A stretch of DNA of 64,000 nt from DASSUW01 sp963803335. Its GTDB lineage: Bacteria; Actinomycetota; Thermoleophilia; Solirubrobacterales; Solirubrobacteraceae. The position numbers and the translations under genes are program-made. Below are positions 58,857 to 64,000 of the stretch, one piece after another (the first letter of the stretch is position 1; every line of letters begins with the position of its first letter). The notes under the pieces were generated by a model. That model was not told where the DNA came from and searched no databases. It was given only the letters and a program-made list of their open reading frames with translations. Location of the stretch: assembly GCA_963803335.1 (NCBI GenBank), contig CAWDME010000020.1, positions 1-64,000 on the forward strand, written 5' to 3'.

Positions 58857-60823
58857 GCGGGCGAGCGTACTCCGTGGCGATCGGCCACGATGCCCACGAT
58901 CGCCCGCAGGATGCGGGTCAGCTCGAAGTCCTTGGGCGTGAACACGGCCGCGACGCCCGCCTCGCGCAGGACCTCGGCGTCGGCGTCGGGGATGATGCCG
59001 CCGGCCACCACGGGGATGTCGGCGCCGCCCGCCTCGCGCAGCGCGGCGAGCACGTCGGGGATCAGCGAGCGGTGCGAGCCGGAGAGGATCGACAGCCCGA
59101 TCACGTGCACGCCCTCGTCGACCGCCGAGCGGGCGATCTGCGCCGGCGTCAGCCGGATGCCCTCGTAGACGACATCCATGCCGGCATCGCGGGCGCGGAC
59201 GGCGATCTGCTCGGCGCCGTTGGAGTGCCCGTCGAGCCCGGGCTTGCCGACGAGGATCTTCACGGTCCGCCCGAGCGCCTCGGACACGCGCGCCACCTCG
59301 TCGCGCAGCTCGGCCAGCTCCTGGCCGCTCACCGGCGCCGCCGCCTCGCCGACGCCCGTCGGCGCGCGGTAGGAGCCGAACGCCTCGCGCAGCGCCTCCG
59401 CCCATTCGCCGGTGGTCACACCCGCGCGGGCGGCCGCGAGCGTCGCCGGCATGATGTTCTCGTCGCTCGCCGCCACGCGCCGCAGCTCGGCGAGCGCCGC
59501 CGACACGTCGCCGCGGGACACCCGCCACTGCTCGAGCGCCGTCTGTGCCTCCTGCTCGACCGCCGGGTCCACCACCAGGATTCCGCCGTCGGCGGTCAGC
59601 GGCGACGGCTCGGTCTCCTCGAAGCGGTTGACGCCGACCATCACCTGCTCGCCGCACTCGATCCGCCGGATCCGCTCGCGGTGCGACGCGACCAGCGCGG
59701 CCTTCATGTACGGGACGGCCTCGACCGCGCCGCCCTGCTCCTCGACGCGCGCCATCTCCTCGCGCGCGCCGGTCAGCAACTCGGCGACGAGCCCGTCCAT
59801 GACCACCGAGCCCTCGAAGATGTCGGGGTACTCGAGCAGGTCGGTCTCGAACGCCAGCACCTGCTGGATGCGCAGCGACCACTGCTGGTCCCACGGCCGC
59901 GGGAGCCCCAGCGCCTCGTTCCACGCGGGAAGCTGAACAGCGCGCGCGCGAGCATCTCGGCCGAGCGTCACCGCCAACGCCTCCAGCACGATCCGCTGGA
60001 CGTTGTTCTCCGGCTGCGACTCGGTCAGCCCGAGCGAGTTCACCTGCACGCCGTAGCGGAAGCGGCGATGGCGCTCGTCCGTCACGCCGTAGCGGTCGCC
60101 GAGCTCGTCCCACAACCGCGCCATCGCGCGCAGCTTCGCGTGCTCCTCGACGAACCGCACGCCGGCGTTGACGAAGAACGAGATGCGCCCGAAGACCGCG
60201 CCCATCCGGTCGTCCGGCACCCGCTCGCGCACGGCATCGAGCACCGCGATCGCGGTTGCCATCGCGTAGGCGATCTCCTGCACCGGCGTCGCGCCCGCCT
60301 CCTGCAGGTGGTACGAGCAGATGTTGACCGGGTTCCAGCGCGGCACGTGCTCGACCGTGTAGGCGACGCTGTCGGCGATCAGCCGCATCGACGGTCCGGG
60401 CGGGAACGCGTAGGTCCCGCGCGAGAGGTACTCCTTGATGATGTCGTTCTGGGTCGTGCCGGACAGCTCCGAAGCGGCGATCCCGTTCTCTTCGGCGACC
60501 ACGAGATACAGCGCGAGCAGCCACGCGGCCGTCGCGTTGATCGTCATCGACGTGTTCATCCGATCCAGCGGGATGCCGTCCATCAGGGCGTGCATGTCGC
60601 CCTTGTGCGCGACCGGCACGCCGACCTTGCCGACCTCGCCGCGCGCCAGCTCGTGGTCCGCGTCGTAGCCCGTCTGCGTGGGCAGATCGAAGGCCACCGA
60701 CAGCCCCGTCTGGCCCTTCGCGAGATTGCGCCGATACAGCTCGTTGGACGCCCGCGCGGTCGAATGGCCCGCGTACGTGCGCATCAGCCAGGGCTTGTCG
60801 GGCTCCGGGAGGCGGTGGCTCAT
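58853..60823 (-). CDS. ecm: Cobalamin-dependent acyl-CoA mutase, ethylmalonyl-CoA mutase (MeaA/Ecm) type
   Basis: A 656-residue single-chain mutase. The TIM-barrel part has PWLMRTYAGHSTARASNELY and SVAFDLPTQTGYD, and SGTTQNDIIKEYLSRGTYAFP in two pieces. The C-terminal B12 domain carries GLDGHSNGAEQIA (the Asp-x-His-x2-Gly motif near residue 530) and LSILSGSH. The length, and barrel and cobalamin domain in one chain, match MeaA/Ecm rather than the 700+ residue MutB. It isomerises (2R)-ethylmalonyl-CoA to methylsuccinyl-CoA. A methylmalonyl-CoA or 2-hydroxyisobutyryl-CoA substrate is less likely. Confidence 0.85.
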   Translation of the reverse strand: MSHRLPEPDKPWLMRTYAGHSTARASNELYRRNLAKGQTGLSVAFDLPTQTGYDADHELARGEVGKVGVPVAHKGDMHALMDGIPLDRMNTSMTINATAAWLLALYLVVAEENGIAASELSGTTQNDIIKEYLSRGTYAFPPGPSMRLIADSVAYTVEHVPRWNPVNICSYHLQEAGATPVQEIAYAMATAIAVLDAVRERVPDDRMGAVFGRISFFVNAGVRFVEEHAKLRAMARLWDELGDRYGVTDERHRRFRYGVQVNSLGLTESQPENNVQRIVLEALAVTLGRDARARAVQLPAWNEALGLPRPWDQQWSLRIQQVLAFETDLLEYPDIFEGSVVMDGLVAELLTGAREEMARVEEQGGAVEAVPYMKAALVASHRERIRRIECGEQVMVGVNRFEETEPSPLTADGGILVVDPAVEQEAQTALEQWRVSRGDVSAALAELRRVAASDENIMPATLAAARAGVTTGEWAEALREAFGSYRAPTGVGEAAAPVSGQELAELRDEVARVSEALGRTVKILVGKPGLDGHSNGAEQIAVRARDAGMDVVYEGIRLTPAQIARSAVDEGVHVIGLSILSGSHRSLIPDVLAALREAGGADIPVVAGGIIPDADAEVLREAGVAAVFTPKDFELTRILRAIVGIVADRHGVRSPA

Positions 60824-60840
60824 TGCAACCGATTCTGCCG

Positions 60841-60846
60841 TACCCT
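60841..60846 (+). promoter_or_regulatory. Candidate -10 (TACCCT) for the MBL-fold gene
   Basis: TACCCT ends 9 bases before the ATG at 60856 with no Shine-Dalgarno sequence. The divergent mutase gene starts 33 bases away. Confidence 0.4.
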
Positions 60847-60855
60847 GCGCGAGCG

Positions 60856-61683
60856 ATGCGGCAGATCGACGTCATGCACCGCGGGCGCGAGAAGGTGATC
60901 GCCTGTTTCGAGGTCGACGGGATCCTCATCGACCCCGGCCCCCAGTCCTGCGAGGAGACGCTGTTCGCCGGGCTCGCCGGGGTGCGCCCGAAGGCGCTCC
61001 TGCTGACCCATATCCACTTCGATCACGCCGGCGCCGCGGGCGCCCTGGTGCGTCGGTGGCCTGACCTCGACGTGTACGTGCACGAGCGCGGCGCCCCGCA
61101 CATGGCCAACCCCGAGCGGCTCGTGGCGAGCGCGGCGCGGCTGTACGGGGGCGAGGAGGGGCTGCGCGAGACCTGGGGCGAGGTCGTCCCGGTGCCCGAG
61201 GAGAACCTCAAGGTGCTGAGCGGCGGCGAGACCGTGCTCGGCTTCAAGGTCGCCTACACGCCCGGCCACGCGTCACACCACGTCTGCTACCTGCACGAGG
61301 AGAGCGGCTGGGCGTTCGTGGGGGACATGGCGGGCGTCCGGATCCCGCCGTGGCAGCTCACGCTCGCACCGACGCCGCCGCCGGACATCGACGTCGAGGC
61401 GTGGGAAGAGTCGCTCGACGAGATCGCCGGCTGGGACCCGCAGGGGCTCGCGCTCACGCATTTCGGCGTCGCCGACGACGTGGCGGGACAGCTCGGGGCG
61501 GCCCGCAAGGCGCTGCGCTGGCAGGCCCAGCTCGCCGCCGAGCAGGACCAGGAAGGCTTCATGGCTGCGCTGCACGAGCACATCCAGCGCGAGGCGCCCG
61601 GTGACGTCGAGGCGTTCGAGCAGGCCGCGCCGCTGGACCATCTCTTCCTCGGTCTTGATCGCTGGCACAGCAAGCGCGCGTAA
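60856..61683 (+). CDS. Metallo-beta-lactamase-fold hydrolase
   Basis: A 275-residue protein. The metal motif THIHFDHAG (about residues 50-58) gives HxHxDH. YTPGHASHH and FVGDMAGVR give the remaining His and Asp, and TLTHFG-like ALTHFGVADD the last His. A helical C-terminal region (about 200-275) follows, as in glyoxalase II-like or CoA-thioesterase-like members. Substrate unknown. The ATG at 60856 is preferred, since it follows TACCCT by 9 bases. Confidence 0.8.
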   Translation: MRQIDVMHRGREKVIACFEVDGILIDPGPQSCEETLFAGLAGVRPKALLLTHIHFDHAGAAGALVRRWPDLDVYVHERGAPHMANPERLVASAARLYGGEEGLRETWGEVVPVPEENLKVLSGGETVLGFKVAYTPGHASHHVCYLHEESGWAFVGDMAGVRIPPWQLTLAPTPPPDIDVEAWEESLDEIAGWDPQGLALTHFGVADDVAGQLGAARKALRWQAQLAAEQDQEGFMAALHEHIQREAPGDVEAFEQAAPLDHLFLGLDRWHSKRA

Positions 61684-61693
61684 GAATTCTCCT

Positions 61694-61981
61694 GTGAGCG
61701 AAACCGTCGAGCTCCCACGCACGGGCGACCCCGGCACGGACCTGGGCGGCAACTGGCGCGTGATCGTGCTCAACGACAATCACAACACCTTCGACCACGT
61801 CGCCCACACGCTGGCGCGGACGATCCCCGGCGTGAGCGTCGCCAAGGGCTACGCGATCGCCGACGTGATCCACACCACCGGTCGCGCGATCGTGTGGTCG
61901 GGCGTCAAGGAGACCGCGGAGCTCTACTGGGAGCAGCTGCAGCAGGCGGGTCTGACCATGGCGCCGCTCGAGCCCGCGTGA
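61694..61981 (+). CDS. clpS: ClpS-family protease adaptor
   Basis: A 95-residue protein. WRVIVLNDNHNTFDHVAHTL is the ClpS signature (canonical NDD is NDN here). ADVIHTTGRAIVWSG is the second conserved block. ClpS binds N-degron substrates and hands them to ClpA/ClpC-ClpP. Its short N-terminal extension fits actinobacterial ClpS. The start is a GTG at 61694, 11 bases after the MBL gene. Its stop overlaps the next gene's GTG. Confidence 0.8.
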   Translation: MSETVELPRTGDPGTDLGGNWRVIVLNDNHNTFDHVAHTLARTIPGVSVAKGYAIADVIHTTGRAIVWSGVKETAELYWEQLQQAGLTMAPLEPA

Positions 61982-62592
61982 CCTGGCTCTTCGCCTTCGG
62001 CATCCTGCTCTCGTTCGGCATCGCCGCGCCAGTCCTGTTCGCCGTGGCCGGCAGCCAGGCGCGCAAGCAGTCGTGGCTGTATGCCGCGGTGCTGTACGGG
62101 GTCATGAGCTGGGGCGGGATCGTGCTCATCCTCGCCACGCCGACCGACAGCGCGGTCTCCGACGTCGGCGCGGGGCTGTTCCTGATCGCATGGATCGCCG
62201 CCGCAGCGCATGCCTTCGTGATCCGCGGCGAGTACCAGCGTCGGCTGGCCGGCGCCGCGCAGAACCCGCTAGAGGCGGCGCGCAGCATCGTCGAGACGCG
62301 CAAGGAGGCCAAGCGGCTGGTGGAGCGCGAGCCGGACGTCGCGCGCGAGATGGGCGTCGGCCGGCCGGACATCGAAGGCGCGCGCACGATGGGCGTGATC
62401 GACGTCAATCAAGTCCCCGCCAGGGTGCTCGCGACGCTGCCCGGCATCGACAACCACCTCGCCGAGGCGATCGTCACCGCCCGCGAGGAGATCGACGGCT
62501 TCAAGTCGCTCGAGGACCTCGGCGGCGTCATGGACCTCGACGGCAACCTCGTCGAGGAGATCCGGCCCTACGTGGTGTTCGTTCCGCGCTAG
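61978..62592 (+). CDS. Membrane protein with C-terminal ComEA-like helix-hairpin-helix
   Basis: A 204-residue protein. Three N-terminal hydrophobic helices (TWLFAFGILLSFGIAAPVLFAV, LYGVMSWGGIVLILA, VGAGLFLIAWIAAAAHAFVI) are followed by a charged linker. A C-terminal HhH segment, IDVNQVPARVLATLPGIDNHLAEAIVTARE in two parts, resembles ComEA. HhH motifs bind DNA without sequence preference. It may tether DNA or protein near the membrane. The GTG overlaps the ClpS stop. Confidence 0.7.
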   Translation: MTWLFAFGILLSFGIAAPVLFAVAGSQARKQSWLYAAVLYGVMSWGGIVLILATPTDSAVSDVGAGLFLIAWIAAAAHAFVIRGEYQRRLAGAAQNPLEAARSIVETRKEAKRLVEREPDVAREMGVGRPDIEGARTMGVIDVNQVPARVLATLPGIDNHLAEAIVTAREEIDGFKSLEDLGGVMDLDGNLVEEIRPYVVFVPR

Positions 62593-62609
62593 CAGGGCAG
62601 GACCCCCAG

Positions 62610-63770
62610 ATGAGGCGGCCGTTCCTCCTCGTCTTCGCCGCGCTGTTCGTGCTCCTGCTCGACGGCAATCTGCCGACGCCGCTGTACGCCGTCTACCGCG
62701 AGCGATTCGGCTTCTCGGGCGCCGAGCTGACGCTGATCTTCGCGACGTACACGATGGCCCTGATCCCGTCGCTGCTGATCTTCGGGCAGCTGTCGGACCG
62801 GGTCGGCCGCCGGCGGGTGCTGGTCGGCGGCCTGGCGGGCGCCACCGTCGGGCTGGCGCTGCTCGCGGTCGCCGACAGCACGGCGTGGCTGTTCGCCGCC
62901 CGCGCCGTCCAGGGCGTGTCGCTCGGCGCGGTCGTCGGCACGGCGGCGGCGGCGCTGGTGGAGACCGAGCCGGGCGGCGACCACCGGCGGGCCGCCCTCG
63001 CCGCCGTGCTCGGCCAGAGCGGCGGCAGCGCCGCCGGGCCGCTGGTGGCCGGATCGCTCGCGGAGTGGGCGCCGGCCCCGCGCCAGCTCTGTTACGCGCT
63101 CGCGATCGCCGCCACGCTGGCCATCGCGGCCGGCGTGTGGCGGATCCCCGAGCCGAGCCGGCCCGACGGGGAGTGGCGCCTCCAGCGACCCTCCGTCCCG
63201 CGCGCGATCCGCGTCCGCTTCGCGCGCGTGAGCCTGAGCTGCGCGGCCGTCTGGGCCGTGGGTGCGCTCTTCCTGTCCGTCGTGCCGTCGTACGCCGCCA
63301 CGCTGCTCGACACGCGCGACCTCGCCCTGCTGGGAGCGATCAGCGCCGGCATGCTCGGCTTCGCCTGCGTCCTGCAGATCGCCGCGCAGCGCAGCGGGCT
63401 GGCGCCCGCGCGTGCCCAGCCGGCCGGGCTGACGCTGCTGGTCGCCGGCATCGCCGCGCTCGTGAGCGCGTTCCCGACCCGCTCGCTCGCGCTCGTGGTG
63501 ACCGGCGCCGTGCTGGCGGGCGCCGGCCTCGGCCTCGCCTACTTCGGCGCGCAGACCGAGGTCAACCGGATCGCGCCGCCGGAGCGCCGCGGCGAGGTAA
63601 CCGCGGCCTTCATCACCTGCCAGTACGTCTTCGTGTCCGTCACGGCGATCTCCGTCGGCCTGCTCAGCGACGCCGCGTCGCTGGCGGCGGCCGTGCGGGC
63701 CGCCGGGATCGTGATCGCGGCTATGGCGGCCTGCGTGGCCGTCTGGCACGTGGACGCTCTGCGCCGGTAG
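62610..63770 (+). CDS. MFS transporter
   Basis: A 386-residue, 12-helix transporter. Motif A is GQLSDRVGRRRVL after helix 2. LFAARAVQGVSLGAVVGTAAAAL is the helix 4-5 region. AGGGCAGG lies about 10 bases before the ATG at 62610. Substrate unknown; many members export drugs or small metabolites. It is the last gene before an ABC transporter ATPase on the same strand. Confidence 0.8.
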   Translation: MRRPFLLVFAALFVLLLDGNLPTPLYAVYRERFGFSGAELTLIFATYTMALIPSLLIFGQLSDRVGRRRVLVGGLAGATVGLALLAVADSTAWLFAARAVQGVSLGAVVGTAAAALVETEPGGDHRRAALAAVLGQSGGSAAGPLVAGSLAEWAPAPRQLCYALAIAATLAIAAGVWRIPEPSRPDGEWRLQRPSVPRAIRVRFARVSLSCAAVWAVGALFLSVVPSYAATLLDTRDLALLGAISAGMLGFACVLQIAAQRSGLAPARAQPAGLTLLVAGIAALVSAFPTRSLALVVTGAVLAGAGLGLAYFGAQTEVNRIAPPERRGEVTAAFITCQYVFVSVTAISVGLLSDAASLAAAVRAAGIVIAAMAACVAVWHVDALRR

Positions 63771-63773
63771 CGT
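63768..63773 (+). promoter_or_regulatory. Candidate -10 (TAGCGT) overlapping the MFS stop
   Basis: TAGCGT begins with the TAG stop of the MFS gene and ends 8 bases before the GTG of the ABC gene (63782). It is the same arrangement as at 29011-29016. Confidence 0.4.
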
Positions 63774-63781
63774 TGTGCCCG

Positions 63782-64000
63782 GTGGCGGCCGTCCTCGAGT
63801 GCCATGGCCTGCGCAAGCGCTTCGGTGAGCTCGAGGCCGTACGCGGGATCAGCTTCACGATCGCTGAAGGCGAGACCTACGGGCTGCTCGGCCCCAACGG
63901 CGCGGGGAAGACCACCACGATCTCGATGGTCTGCGGGCTGCTGGAGGCCGACGAGGGCGACGTCGTCGTCGCCGGCCGGCCGCTGACCACGCGCAGCGTC
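63782..64000 (+). CDS. ABC transporter ATP-binding protein (3' end outside window)
   Basis: The first 73 codons are visible, starting VAAVLECHGLRKRFGELEAV. Walker A is GLLGPNGAGKTTTISMVCGLL. This is the opening of an ABC-2/drug-export type ATPase (CcmA-like). The signature and Walker B motifs lie beyond the window. A permease gene probably follows. Confidence 0.85.
   Translation, partial: MAAVLECHGLRKRFGELEAVRGISFTIAEGETYGLLGPNGAGKTTTISMVCGLLEADEGDVVVAGRPLTTRSV

Noticed and set aside
57897..60929. A single 1010-residue minus-strand protein spanning mutase and GTPase
   Set aside because: Only the meaB portion of that frame has protein-like composition; the mutase is in another frame and the two genes overlap by GTGA.
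1..64000. tRNA genes and CRISPR arrays
   Set aside because: I looked for T-loop-like GGTTCGA-type sequences and regularly spaced repeats by eye and found none; a covariance search would be decisive.

Overview
This is a 64 kb piece of a high-GC bacterial chromosome. It is most like an actinobacterium of the Thermoleophilia/Solirubrobacterales type. That placement is an inference from gene content: the large NAD-dependent glutamate dehydrogenase, GTP-type PEP carboxykinase, MeaA-type ethylmalonyl-CoA mutase, DUF2630 and YrdB proteins, and many small exported proteins with Arg/Lys-rich tails. Genes are tightly packed on both strands. Most starts lack a Shine-Dalgarno sequence, and many have a TANNNT hexamer 6-10 bases ahead of the start codon, as expected for leaderless transcripts. 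I found no rRNA, tRNA, CRISPR array or phage module.

Region 1-13 kb is amine and amino-acid catabolism. A minus-strand run (GntR regulator, gamma-glutamyl-GABA hydrolase, gamma-glutamylpolyamine synthetase, APC permease, aldehyde dehydrogenase, SDR) plus a PuuB-like FAD oxidase at 11.7-13.1 kb makes a near-complete gamma-glutamyl putrescine (Puu-type) route. A second permease and a gamma-glutamylcyclotransferase-fold protein lie beside it. An HD-GYP c-di-GMP phosphodiesterase sits between the two parts.

Region 13-22 kb has a CPA1 antiporter, a three-domain secreted murein hydrolase (GH23 + degenerate M23 + M15-like), a FUSC-type membrane protein, an Fpg/Nei glycosylase, an AAA ATPase with a C-terminal PD-(D/E)XK-like domain behind two operator-like dyads, and a ROK repressor divergent from an unknown gene.

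Region 22-34 kb is central carbon: two CitE/malyl-CoA lyase paralogues, mesaconyl-CoA hydratase (MaoC type), pckG and the 1581-residue glutamate dehydrogenase. With the ethylmalonyl-CoA mutase and MeaB GTPase at 57.9-60.8 kb, and methylmalonate-semialdehyde dehydrogenase beside them, these are parts of the ethylmalonyl-CoA/propionyl-CoA network.

Region 34-42 kb is more accessory: a 530 bp gene-free stretch rich in inverted repeats, a DoxX/SigJ-type ECF pair, a frameshifted IS1182-family element, a diheme cytochrome c, an FG-GAP secreted protein and a decayed GNAT acetyltransferase.

Region 42-64 kb holds peptidases (M24, M19, S8), a deacetylase, an NhaA-DsbA fusion, a patatin-like protein, the mutase locus, a ClpS-like/HhH/MFS run and the start of an ABC transporter.

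The most distinctive signal is structural. At four divergent gene pairs the two start codons are only 23-30 bases apart, separated by one 10-base ANNNTANNNT element that supplies a -10 hexamer to each strand. A fifth pair has a related arrangement.
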